Shown: piece after piece, positions 18,342 through 28,712 of the stretch | How positions within the stretch are numbered: position 1 is the stretch's first letter | How the letters are laid out: each line of letters opens with the position of its first letter | NCBI GenBank assembly: GCA_050301795.1 | Contig: JBNKZU010000001.1 | Coordinates: forward strand, 10,223 to 74,222 | DNA length: 64,000 bases | Origin: JBNKZU01 sp050301795 | GTDB lineage: Bacteria; Pseudomonadota; Gammaproteobacteria; Thiohalomonadales; Thiohalomonadaceae | Direction: 5' to 3' | The notes under the pieces: generated by a model | Databases searched by the model: none | Seen by the model: the letters and a program-made list of their open reading frames with translations, nothing else | Told to the model about the DNA's origin: nothing | Translations under genes and position numbers: made by a program

Positions 18342-18373
18342 CCGCGCTACTTTATGTAGGGCGGCTTTTTTTT
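18342..18373 (+). terminator. rho-independent terminator of the sigma54 transcript
   Basis: CCGCGCTAC pairs with GTAGGGCGG around a TTTAT loop with one mismatch, followed by C and eight T. It ends the predicted short (about 260 nt) sigma54 RNA and insulates leuS from it. Confidence 0.9.
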
Positions 18374-18394
18374 GCCTAAAAACACGAGCTTTTA

Positions 18395-21005
<2,611 letters not shown>

Positions 21006-21035
21006 GGCCGAAAAGCTGTCTGGATTAGGAGCGTA

Positions 21036-21536
21036 ATGCAAACCATATTCCGCCAAATGCAAAACCTGGTTGTACCGCTGCTGTTTGTAGCACTCTTAAG
21101 CAGTTGTGGTTACAAACTCCGTGGCGTAGGGGATGATTCTCTGGTGACGACTCCCATTGAGCTGTCCGGCTTGATTGAGGGTTCACCCTTTTATCGGGTG
21201 TTGTCTTCTCAGTTTGGTGGCGAAACTAAAGGTGCAGATCGCCTTGAGATTAATGGCTATCAAATCAATCATCGTCAACTATCGCTCTCCGCAGTTGCCG
21301 GGCCACAGCTTTACAGTAGCAAACTAACCTTTTCAGCAAACCTCTATCGCTCCAGTGGCGAGCCGATTCAACTCTCTCAGCCCTATGTGGTTGAACGTGA
21401 GTATAGCTTTGATAGCACCAATCCGGTTGGGTTAAATGATTACCAGCGGCAGATTTCTGAGCAGTTAATGGCTGAAGCGGCAAGAACGCTTCAACGTCAG
21501 ACAAGCCGACTAATGAAGAAGGTTAATCACGAATGA
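21036..21536 (+). CDS. lptE: LPS-assembly lipoprotein LptE
   Basis: 166 residues. The signal peptide is followed by a lipobox LLSSC, giving lipidation at Cys24, and then GYKLRG, the almost universal LptE start of the mature protein. LptE is the outer-membrane lipoprotein that plugs LptD and delivers LPS to the cell surface. The middle has the family strand pattern LEINGYQINHRQLSLSA and the C-terminus is an amphipathic helix (AEAARTLQRQTSRLM). A TTAGGAGC ribosome-binding site precedes the ATG. It follows leuS, as in E. coli, and overlaps holA by 4 nt. The other Lpt genes (lptC, lptA, lptB) are at 39-40.7 kb. Confidence 0.95.
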   Translation: MQTIFRQMQNLVVPLLFVALLSSCGYKLRGVGDDSLVTTPIELSGLIEGSPFYRVLSSQFGGETKGADRLEINGYQINHRQLSLSAVAGPQLYSSKLTFSANLYRSSGEPIQLSQPYVVEREYSFDSTNPVGLNDYQRQISEQLMAEAARTLQRQTSRLMKKVNHE

Positions 21537-22549
21537 AGCTACGCTTCGATCAACTGGAGCAGCACCTGAAATCGGAACTAAAACCGATCTACTTTCTTAG
21601 TGGTGATGAACCGTTACAGATGATGGAAGCAGCGGATATAATCCGCGCAGCAGCCAGAGCCGATGGCTATAGTGAACGTGAGATTCTTCATGTTGAGGCG
21701 GGTTTTGACTGGAATGCCTTGCTGGCATCAGCCAATGCGATGTCACTATTTGCAGAGCGCAAGGTGATCGATCTACGACTGCGATCAGGAAAACCGGGTG
21801 ATGCCGGAGCCAAGGTGTTGCGAAACTATTGTGAAAATCCCTCGCCCGATAATTTGCTACTGGTCAGTAGTGCAAAGCTGGATCGTTCTCAAACGCGCTC
21901 TAAGTGGTATCAGGAGCTGGATTGTAGCGGTGTGACCATCGAGATCTGGCCGGTCGAGGCATCACAGCTTGGTGCCTGGATAACCCAGCGTTTAAGAAAG
22001 AGTGGCATTGATATCTCTCCACAAGCCGCAGCTTTACTGGCAGATCGGGTTGAAGGCAATTTGATGGCAGCCTCACAGGAGTTGGAGAAGCTATGCCTTC
22101 TCAATCCAGAGCTAAAGTCCTTTGATGTCGAGGCGATTGAAGAGGGCGTTGCCGATAGTGCCCGATACACAGTGTTTTCGTTGGCTGATGCTGCACTCTC
22201 TGGTGATGCACGTCGTGTTACACGGATGATTGATGGTCTGCGTCAGGAGGGTATTGAGTCGGTGCTCGTTCTTTGGAGTCTGAGCCGTGAGATTCGGGCT
22301 GTGGTAAAGCTGCACCAACAGACATCAATTGGCGTTCCGATATCTCAGGCTTATCGGGCAGCAGGCGTTTGGGATAAACGTAAGCCCCTTTTTCAATCGG
22401 CATTAAATAGAGTGCCTTCACGGGTTTGGCAGCAGTTGTTGATGCGATGTGGGTTAATTGATCGGATGATCAAAGGCAGCGAACAGGGAAATCCTTGGAG
22501 TGAATTGTTACAATTATCTCTGTTGATGTGTGGAAAGCGCATCGTATGA
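21533..22549 (+). CDS. holA: DNA polymerase III subunit delta
   Basis: 338 residues, normal length. HolA is the clamp-loader delta subunit that opens the beta sliding clamp. Recognisable features are the N-terminal KPIYFLSGDEPLQMMEAADIIRAAAR region (a degenerate P-loop area, as the delta subunit does not hydrolyse ATP), RSKWYQEL, IDISPQAAALLADRVEGNLMAASQELEKLCLL, and the C-terminal collar domain. Its start overlaps lptE by 4 nt, so the two are translationally coupled; lptE-holA linkage is the norm in gammaproteobacteria. proA follows 38 nt later. Confidence 0.96.
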   Translation: MKLRFDQLEQHLKSELKPIYFLSGDEPLQMMEAADIIRAAARADGYSEREILHVEAGFDWNALLASANAMSLFAERKVIDLRLRSGKPGDAGAKVLRNYCENPSPDNLLLVSSAKLDRSQTRSKWYQELDCSGVTIEIWPVEASQLGAWITQRLRKSGIDISPQAAALLADRVEGNLMAASQELEKLCLLNPELKSFDVEAIEEGVADSARYTVFSLADAALSGDARRVTRMIDGLRQEGIESVLVLWSLSREIRAVVKLHQQTSIGVPISQAYRAAGVWDKRKPLFQSALNRVPSRVWQQLLMRCGLIDRMIKGSEQGNPWSELLQLSLLMCGKRIV

Positions 22550-22587
22550 GATACTAGGAAAATATCTGGATCAAGAGACTGAGAGTG

Positions 22588-23850
22588 ATGACAAGCGATA
22601 TTAAGAGATACATGCACAATCTGGGTACACAGGCTCGTGCGGCTTCGCGCAAAATGGCTGCTGCTGATACCAATGCTAAAAACAGTGCACTGCTTGCAAT
22701 GGCCGATTTGTTAAAGGCCGAAGAGGCCATGCTATTGACTGAGAATGCGAAGGATCTCGCTGCTGGTCGTGACAATGGACTTGATGATGCACTGCTCGAC
22801 AGACTAGAGCTGAACCCCGATCGGATTGAAGGAATGGCTGAAGGGTTAAGACAGATCGCAGCGCTACCTGATCCTGTAGGTGAGATTACTGACCTTAACT
22901 ATCGTCCATCCGGTATTCAGGTTGGCAAGATGCGAGTGCCTTTGGGTGTCATTGGCATCATCTATGAATCACGTCCTAATGTGACTGCGGATGCGGCCGC
23001 GCTCTGTCTGAAATCGGGCAATGCCTCGATTCTGCGAGGCGGCTCCGAAGCTGCTTACTCCAATATGGCGATTGCTTCAGTCATCAAACGGGGGCTGGAG
23101 AGTGCCGGTCTACCTGCGGATGCGGTTCAGGTGGTTGATACCACGGATCGTGCTGCGGTAGGTGAGCTTATTACCATGCCACAATATGTTGACGTCATTG
23201 TGCCTCGTGGTGGTAAAGGGTTGATCGAGCGAATCTCTGCCGATGCAAAGGTTCCTGTGATCAAGCACCTCCACGGCGTTTGCCATGTCTTTATCGATGA
23301 TGAAGCCGATCTTGAGAAGGCGACACAGATTGCATTCAATGCAAAAACACATCGCTATGGGGTCTGCAATGCTATGGAGACCCTGCTGGTGCATCAGGAT
23401 ATCGCAGAAGCGGTGCTGCCTGAGCTTTGTCGGATGTATATCGAAAAGGGTGTTGAACTACGCGGATGCGAGACCACCATGCGTATCGTTGACGGGATTA
23501 ATGCGGCCACTGATGCTGATTGGGATGAGGAGTATCTTGCGCCAATCCTCTCGATTCGTATTGTAAAAGATATTGATGAAGCGATTGAGCATCTCCATCG
23601 TCACAGCTCCGGTCATACCGAGTCGATTGTGACAGAGAGCATTACTAAATCACGTCAATTCCTGGCTGAAGTCGATTCAAGCTCTGTTATGGTGAACGCT
23701 TCAACTCGTTTTGCTGATGGTTTTGAGTATGGACTTGGTGCAGAGATCGGTATTAGTACCGATAAGATTCATGTACGGGGGCCTGTGGGTTTAGAGGGCT
23801 TAACCTCTCAGAAATATGTGGTCTTTGGTGACGGTCATATTCGTAAATAA
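22588..23850 (+). CDS. proA: gamma-glutamyl phosphate reductase
   Basis: 420 residues, usual length. ProA reduces gamma-glutamyl phosphate to glutamate semialdehyde in proline synthesis using NADPH. It belongs to the aldehyde-dehydrogenase-like fold. Visible motifs are [30 protein letters not shown], the [12 protein letters not shown] segment, the catalytic Cys context [15 protein letters not shown], and the ending [34 protein letters not shown]. The start at 22588 (ATG) is preferred to the adjacent in-frame GTG at 22585. proB is not in this window. It follows holA by 38 nt and may share its transcript. Confidence 0.97.
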   Translation: MTSDIKRYMHNLGTQARAASRKMAAADTNAKNSALLAMADLLKAEEAMLLTENAKDLAAGRDNGLDDALLDRLELNPDRIEGMAEGLRQIAALPDPVGEITDLNYRPSGIQVGKMRVPLGVIGIIYESRPNVTADAAALCLKSGNASILRGGSEAAYSNMAIASVIKRGLESAGLPADAVQVVDTTDRAAVGELITMPQYVDVIVPRGGKGLIERISADAKVPVIKHLHGVCHVFIDDEADLEKATQIAFNAKTHRYGVCNAMETLLVHQDIAEAVLPELCRMYIEKGVELRGCETTMRIVDGINAATDADWDEEYLAPILSIRIVKDIDEAIEHLHRHSSGHTESIVTESITKSRQFLAEVDSSSVMVNASTRFADGFEYGLGAEIGISTDKIHVRGPVGLEGLTSQKYVVFGDGHIRK

Positions 23851-23856
23851 AAAGTT

Positions 23857-23885
23857 GGGAGTAGCATCATAGCTACCCGTGTTTT
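23857..23885 (+). terminator. weak hairpin after proA
   Basis: GTAGC (23861-23865) pairs with GCTAC (23872-23876) around ATCATA, with a bulged A and two extra G-C pairs, followed by GTGTTTTA. It is a weak terminator or attenuator; the T-run is short. It also covers the region where the next gene's translation would begin. Confidence 0.4.
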
Positions 23886-23895
23886 AATTGCCTGG

Positions 23896-24969
23896 GTGCT
23901 GCTGTGGTTCTTAAACAGATCCGTTGTAGCTGTTGAGCTACAGCAGCCGTATCTCTATTCCAGTCCTGATCAGCCCTTTAATGCGGAACTCCCGTTTCGT
24001 CTTGAACCGTCTGAGAATCGTAAACCAACAATCGCCCTGCTTCCCTATTCGTATTACGCGCTTTTTAATATAGAGGCGCAACGATGGTTAGAGCTATTGC
24101 AGTACCAGGTTTTGAGTAAAGACAGAGATGGCATGATTAAACTTCAGTCTCTGGAGTCGCTCCCAGAGCAGGATGTGGTAGCGATACCTCTACTTCTCTC
24201 TTTTGATGGCGATAAACACCATCAGGTGAGTGTGTATCAGTTTGGTCATCGTGGCGAATCGATAACATGGCACCACCACCAGTTATTCGGGCCTATCGCT
24301 CAGAGTGATACCCTTGATTCGATAGCGATGCACTATGCACGTAAAGTGGAACGTGACTATCTGATTATGATGTATGCAATCTATATGCGTAATCCACACG
24401 CATTCTATCGAAACAATATGAATAACATTCGGGTAGGCAAGATGCTGGCAATCCCTTCAGAGCTAGAGCTGGATAGCTACGATAAACAGTATGTGTACCA
24501 ACAAATAAAAGTGCATCTTGATCGATGGCAGCAGAGTAAAACTGATGCTGATTTATCAGCGCGGAGATCGGGTATTAAGGTTCTTAAAGAGGATATGCAG
24601 CGTTTGACGCTAAATAACGAACATTTGCAACAACAGCGAATTGACCTCAATAGCCGCATCAGAAATATTGAGACACAACTAAATCAGGTTGTAACCAAGG
24701 TTCTTGGCTCTGATGAAGCGCCCGCAGTGGCAACGCCACAACCCGAAACAAAACAAATGCTTAATGATGTACCGCCATCACCCGAGATTAAAACAACACA
24801 GCCGCTTAATGTTCTTGAAGAGCAGAGTGCGAGCACACCCGTTGAACCGCAAAAGGATCGTACCTTTCCGTGGCTGGCATTACTCATCATTATTTCCATG
24901 ATCTCATGGGGATTGTGGCGTTACCGACGAGAGGTATTGCTGTGGATTCAGCACAAAACTACCGGTTAG
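23896..24969 (+). CDS. FimV-like membrane protein with LysM-type core
   Basis: 357 residues from the GTG at 23896. Residues about 138-195 (SIAMHYARKVERDYLIMMYAIYMRNPHAF then NMNNIRVGKMLAIPSE) match the LysM-like core of FimV/TspA proteins, which bind peptidoglycan and organise polar complexes and type IV pili. A coiled coil (about 205-275) and a Pro/Gln-rich linker follow, with one transmembrane helix at about 325-343 and a short basic tail. True FimV proteins are far longer; this is a compact version. The annotated start leaves a weak signal sequence. In-frame codons upstream back to an ATA at 23869 would give a better one (ATRVLIAWVLLWFL), so the start is uncertain. The end overlaps nadD by 28 nt. 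Confidence 0.75.
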   Translation: MLLWFLNRSVVAVELQQPYLYSSPDQPFNAELPFRLEPSENRKPTIALLPYSYYALFNIEAQRWLELLQYQVLSKDRDGMIKLQSLESLPEQDVVAIPLLLSFDGDKHHQVSVYQFGHRGESITWHHHQLFGPIAQSDTLDSIAMHYARKVERDYLIMMYAIYMRNPHAFYRNNMNNIRVGKMLAIPSELELDSYDKQYVYQQIKVHLDRWQQSKTDADLSARRSGIKVLKEDMQRLTLNNEHLQQQRIDLNSRIRNIETQLNQVVTKVLGSDEAPAVATPQPETKQMLNDVPPSPEIKTTQPLNVLEEQSASTPVEPQKDRTFPWLALLIIISMISWGLWRYRREVLLWIQHKTTG

Positions 24970-25628
24970 TCGCAATCTTTGGTGGAACCTTTAATCCAGT
25001 TCACAACGGGCATATTCGATCAGCGCTTGAGCTAAAGCAAAGATTATCGATTGATCATGTTTATATGGTTCCTGCGGCAATGCCGCCTTTAAGGGAATTA
25101 CCGGAGGTTGCAGCTAAAGAGCGGCTGCAAATGCTAAAATTGGCAGTTGCAAATGAACCGGAGCTTGAGATCGATGAGCGTGAGTTAGCGCGTGAAGGCA
25201 TCTCATATAGCGTTGATACACTTGCAGAGTATCGGGCGGAGCTTTCGGCACAGCAGGCGTTAGTGATGGTGATCGGGAGTGATGCCTTTTTAAAGCTTCA
25301 CCAATGGCATCAATGGCAAAGAATTCTTGAGTTAGCGCATATTGTTGTAATACATCGACCAGGTTGGTCTGTTGATACACAAAAACTAGCTCCTGAACTT
25401 GGGCAGATATTAAAACACCATTTAGGCACATCACCCGAAGAGCTATCCAATCGCAGAAACGGAGTGGTTTGGTTTGAGGCATTAACGCCGATTGATATCT
25501 CGGCAACCCTGATTCGTAATGCTGTTGCAAAAGGCGAGAGCATAAGTCGTTTTGTACCTGAGTCGGTGGCGGAATACATCCGTTGCCACGGTTTATATCG
25601 TAAAAAAAGTGAGATAAATGAAGAGTGA
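24942..25628 (+). CDS. nadD: nicotinate-nucleotide adenylyltransferase
   Basis: 228 residues from a GTG start at 24942, chosen for the AGAGG site 7 nt upstream; the longer frame to 24870 would run inside the preceding gene. NadD transfers an adenylyl group from ATP to nicotinate mononucleotide. The nucleotidyltransferase motif GGTFNPVHNGHI lies near the N-terminus, and the C-terminal SRFVPESVAEYIRCHGLY corresponds to the ISSTxIR/SxxVP-type family ending, with IDISATLIRNAVAKGES just before. It overlaps the FimV-like gene by 28 nt and rsfS by 11 nt; nadD-rsfS-rlmH is a common gene order. Confidence 0.95.
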   Translation: MDSAQNYRLVAIFGGTFNPVHNGHIRSALELKQRLSIDHVYMVPAAMPPLRELPEVAAKERLQMLKLAVANEPELEIDERELAREGISYSVDTLAEYRAELSAQQALVMVIGSDAFLKLHQWHQWQRILELAHIVVIHRPGWSVDTQKLAPELGQILKHHLGTSPEELSNRRNGVVWFEALTPIDISATLIRNAVAKGESISRFVPESVAEYIRCHGLYRKKSEINEE

Positions 25629-25968
25629 AGAGTTAAGAGAACATGTTGTAGAAGCGCTGGATGATCTTAAAGGTAAAGAGATCCACACCCTTGATGTGCG
25701 TAAAAAGACTACAGTGACAGATATCCTTGTCATTGCCTCAGGCACCTCAATCAGACAGGTTAAATCACTTGCAAACCATGTGGTTGAGGCGATGAAAGCG
25801 CGTGGTGTTAAACCGATCAGCATCGAAGGAACACAGGAGAGCGGCTGGGTGCTTGTCGATTATGGTGATGTGATTGTGCATGTTATGTTGCCTGAGACAC
25901 GTGACTACTACAATCTTGAGAAGCTTTGGGGTGAAGATGCGCCGGATGATGAGAGTGTTATCAGTTAA
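25618..25968 (+). CDS. rsfS: ribosomal silencing factor RsfS
   Basis: 116 residues. RsfS binds ribosomal protein L14 on the large subunit and blocks subunit joining in stationary phase or starvation. Family blocks are VEALDDLKGKEIHTLDVRKKTTVTDILVIASGTS, VKSLANHVVEAMK, and the WVLVDYGDVIVHVMLPETRDYYNLEKLWG ending, which is almost universal. It overlaps nadD by 11 nt and rlmH starts 64 nt after its stop codon, so translation is coupled to nadD. Confidence 0.96.
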   Translation: MKSEELREHVVEALDDLKGKEIHTLDVRKKTTVTDILVIASGTSIRQVKSLANHVVEAMKARGVKPISIEGTQESGWVLVDYGDVIVHVMLPETRDYYNLEKLWGEDAPDDESVIS

Positions 25969-26032
25969 TCCGCTATCTCCTCAACCTGAAATCGCATTGA
26001 GAGTAGCCCTATAAAATAATTGTGGTGAGATC

Positions 26033-26500
26033 ATGGAAATCCGATTAATCGCTGTTGGAACCAAAATGCCTCATTGGGTTGAGGCGGGTTATCAGGAGTA
26101 TGCCAAACGAATGCCGCCCGAGTGTAAACTGGTTCTACACGAGCTACCTGCAGGTAAGCGTGGTAAAGGGGCAGATATTGCGCGAATTACTCGACAGGAA
26201 GGAGAGCAGATCACTTCATCAATTCCAAAAGGGGCAAGAACCATCGCGTTAGAGGTAAAGGGTAAGGCCTGGAGTACAGAGCAGTTAGCGCAGCGACTAA
26301 AGTTCTGGATGGAGGATGGGCGTGATGTTGCATTAATTGTGGGTGGTCCAGAAGGCATAGAACCATCAGTGAGTGCTGCCGCAGATGAAAAATGGTCACT
26401 ATCCCCGTTAACACTGCCACATCCACTTGTAAGAGTGTTATTGTCTGAGCAGATCTACCGTGCATGGTCGTTGTTGCGCGGCCACCCCTACCATCGATAA
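26033..26500 (+). CDS. rlmH: 23S rRNA pseudouridine1915 N3-methyltransferase
   Basis: 155 residues, the usual size for this SPOUT-class methyltransferase, which methylates pseudouridine 1915 in helix 69 of 23S rRNA. The trefoil-knot S-adenosylmethionine site is shown by [11 protein letters not shown], then the [33 protein letters not shown] ending that is diagnostic of RlmH. The N-terminal [18 protein letters not shown] is also typical. It follows rsfS and precedes maf by 6 nt, so all of nadD through maf may be one transcript. Confidence 0.97.
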   Translation: MEIRLIAVGTKMPHWVEAGYQEYAKRMPPECKLVLHELPAGKRGKGADIARITRQEGEQITSSIPKGARTIALEVKGKAWSTEQLAQRLKFWMEDGRDVALIVGGPEGIEPSVSAAADEKWSLSPLTLPHPLVRVLLSEQIYRAWSLLRGHPYHR

Positions 26501-26506
26501 TGATCT

Positions 26507-27091
26507 ATGAACCCGCTTAATCAGATCTATCTCGCTTCAAGCTCACCACGTCGTCGTGAATTATTAGAGCAGATTGGTATCGATTATCAGCTTGTTGCTG
26601 TGGATGTTGATGAGACAGTACAGATGAATGAGCGCGCTGAGCAGTATGTGGTTCGTCTCTCAATCGACAAGGCGATGGCCGGATGGCATCGTGTCGGTCA
26701 TGGTGTAGTGATCGGCGCAGATACCGCTGTAGTGATTGATGGCACAATTCTCGGAAAACCGAAGGATCGGGATGACTTCTTCCAGATGTTTTCGATGTTA
26801 GCTGGACATACACACCAGGTCATGAGTGGTGTTGCATTAGTTGGTGGTGATGAGCGAATGATTCATCGCCTTTGCGTGAGTCATGTCACGTTTCGCCAAA
26901 TGTCACCTAGCGAGATTGAGTCCTACTGGCAAAGCGGCGAACCCACCGATAAAGCTGGCGGTTATGGAATACAGGGTATGGCCGCAGCCTATATTCGTCA
27001 TCTTGATGGAAGCTATTCTGGTGTTATGGGGCTACCGTTGTTTGAGTTGATGGAGCTCATGGCCATCGCCAATCAGTGGCCGGCATCATAA
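26507..27091 (+). CDS. maf: Maf-family nucleoside triphosphate pyrophosphatase (YhdE type)
   Basis: 194 residues. The Maf motif LASSSPRRRELLEQIGI is at the N-terminus, and the acidic active-site segments are DVDET and IGADTAVVIDG with the KPKDRDDFFQMF strand-helix. The C-terminal GGYGIQGMAAAYIRHLDGSYSGVMGLPLFEL is the YhdE-type signature. Members of this type hydrolyse dTTP, UTP and modified pyrimidine nucleotides to monophosphates, a housecleaning role. It lies 6 nt after rlmH and, as in E. coli (yhdE-rng-yhdP), is followed by rng. Confidence 0.95.
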   Translation: MNPLNQIYLASSSPRRRELLEQIGIDYQLVAVDVDETVQMNERAEQYVVRLSIDKAMAGWHRVGHGVVIGADTAVVIDGTILGKPKDRDDFFQMFSMLAGHTHQVMSGVALVGGDERMIHRLCVSHVTFRQMSPSEIESYWQSGEPTDKAGGYGIQGMAAAYIRHLDGSYSGVMGLPLFELMELMAIANQWPAS

Positions 27092-27250
27092 ACAAAATCC
27101 CACAGGGCGTCTGATCTGTGGTAATTTCTGAACTATATCTATAGACCATGCTCAATCTGAGAAAGAGAATCGTTCTGAGTTTAGGGGACGTTCCGGATAG
27201 ATCGGTTTTATCTTTCCTTAATTGAGTAAAAAAAGAAGAATCAGAATAAA

Positions 27251-28702
27251 ATGAGTGAAGAGTTACTGATCAATGTAACCCCACAGGAGACGCGAGTCGC
27301 CTTTGTAGAGAATGGTGTTCTCCAAGAGGTTCACATCGAACGTACTCACAAGCGTGGACTTGTGGGAAATATCTATTTTGGAAAGGTAGTGCGGGTACTT
27401 CCCGGTATGCAGGCAGCATTTGTGGATGCCGGGCTTGATCGCACCGCATTTTTACATGCCTCGGACATTGAGCAGCAAGCGTCTGAAAACGGTACAACCG
27501 ATAACATCAATCATCTTCTGCGAGAAGGAGAGGAGGTGATTGTTCAGGTTTCAAAAGATCCCCTGGGCACAAAGGGTGCCCGTTTAACAACCCAACTCTC
27601 AATCCCCTCTCGCTATCTGGTCTATATTCCGTCAAGCCCGCATCTTGGGATCTCGCAACGGATCGAGGATGAAAAAGAGCGAGAGCGTTTAAAACAGATC
27701 GTAACCGACAACATGGAAGGGATTGATGGCGGATTCATCATACGAACAGCAGCAGAGGGGATCACTGAATCGGCGATGGTAAAGGATATCAACTTTCTGC
27801 AAAAGATATGGAAAGAGATCCTCTATCGCAAAGAGAATCGTAATGGCAACAATCTACTTCACGAGGATATGCAGCTTGCAATGCGTGCGATGCGCGATCT
27901 GGCGAGTGATGAGATTGAAAAGGTACGAATTGATTCGCGTGAGACCTTTAATAAAGTTAAGCAGTTTTGCGCCAAGTTTATCCCCGATTTAGTCGACAGG
28001 ATTGAGCACTATGCAGGCGAACGCCCAGTCTTCGATATCTATGGTGTAGAGGATGAGATTCAAAAGGCACTGAATCGTAAGGTACAGCTAAAATCGGGAG
28101 GGTACCTGATTATTGATCAAACTGAAGCGATGACTACGATCGATGTGAATACCGGTGCATTTGTCGGACATCGGAATCTGGAAGAGACGATCTACAAAAC
28201 CAATCTTGAAGCTGCACAGGCGATTGCCCGGCAGTTAAGGCTCAGAAATCTCGGTGGAATTATTATCCTTGATTTTATTGATATGGATGGTGTTGATCAT
28301 AGAAGTCAGGTTTTGCGCGCACTGGAAAAGGCGCTTGAGCGTGATCATGCCAAAACACATTTAAGCGAGGTATCGTCACTAGGTCTGGTACAGATGACGC
28401 GAAAGCGTACCCGTGAAAGTCTTGAGCATATCTTGTGTGAGGTCTGTCCGACCTGTACCGGTCGTGGAACATTAAAGACTGCGGAAACGGTCTGTTATGA
28501 GATCTATCGCGAGATTATTCGTGAGGTACGTGCCTTTGAGGCTCAACAGTTATTAGTTCTGGCCTCACAAGAAGTTGTAGATTTAATGCTTGATGAACAG
28601 TCGACAGCTGTAGCTGAGCTGGAGGATTTTATAGGGTGTTCGATAAAGTTTCAGGTCGAGACACTCTATACTCAGGAGCAGTTTGACGTTGTGTTAATGT
28701 GA
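27251..28702 (+). CDS. rng: ribonuclease G
   Basis: 483 residues, the size of RNase G rather than the larger RNase E. It cleaves single-stranded AU-rich RNA, matures the 5' end of 16S rRNA and degrades mRNAs. The S1 domain begins near residue 36 (GNIYFGKVVRVLPGMQAAFVDAGLDRTAFLHASDI). The DNase I-like catalytic region contains TIDVNTGAFVGHRNLE and ILDFIDMDG, which include the two metal-binding aspartates. The zinc-link CPTCTGRG is present and mediates dimerisation. The 159-nt gap before it probably carries the promoter. yhdP follows after 10 nt. Confidence 0.96.
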   Translation: MSEELLINVTPQETRVAFVENGVLQEVHIERTHKRGLVGNIYFGKVVRVLPGMQAAFVDAGLDRTAFLHASDIEQQASENGTTDNINHLLREGEEVIVQVSKDPLGTKGARLTTQLSIPSRYLVYIPSSPHLGISQRIEDEKERERLKQIVTDNMEGIDGGFIIRTAAEGITESAMVKDINFLQKIWKEILYRKENRNGNNLLHEDMQLAMRAMRDLASDEIEKVRIDSRETFNKVKQFCAKFIPDLVDRIEHYAGERPVFDIYGVEDEIQKALNRKVQLKSGGYLIIDQTEAMTTIDVNTGAFVGHRNLEETIYKTNLEAAQAIARQLRLRNLGGIIILDFIDMDGVDHRSQVLRALEKALERDHAKTHLSEVSSLGLVQMTRKRTRESLEHILCEVCPTCTGRGTLKTAETVCYEIYREIIREVRAFEAQQLLVLASQEVVDLMLDEQSTAVAELEDFIGCSIKFQVETLYTQEQFDVVLM

Positions 28703-28712
28703 TTTCGTTAAA

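Noticed and set aside
27100..27121. CCACAG/CTGTGG hairpin after maf
   Set aside because: A six-bp stem with a 10-nt loop and no T-run; too weak to call a terminator.
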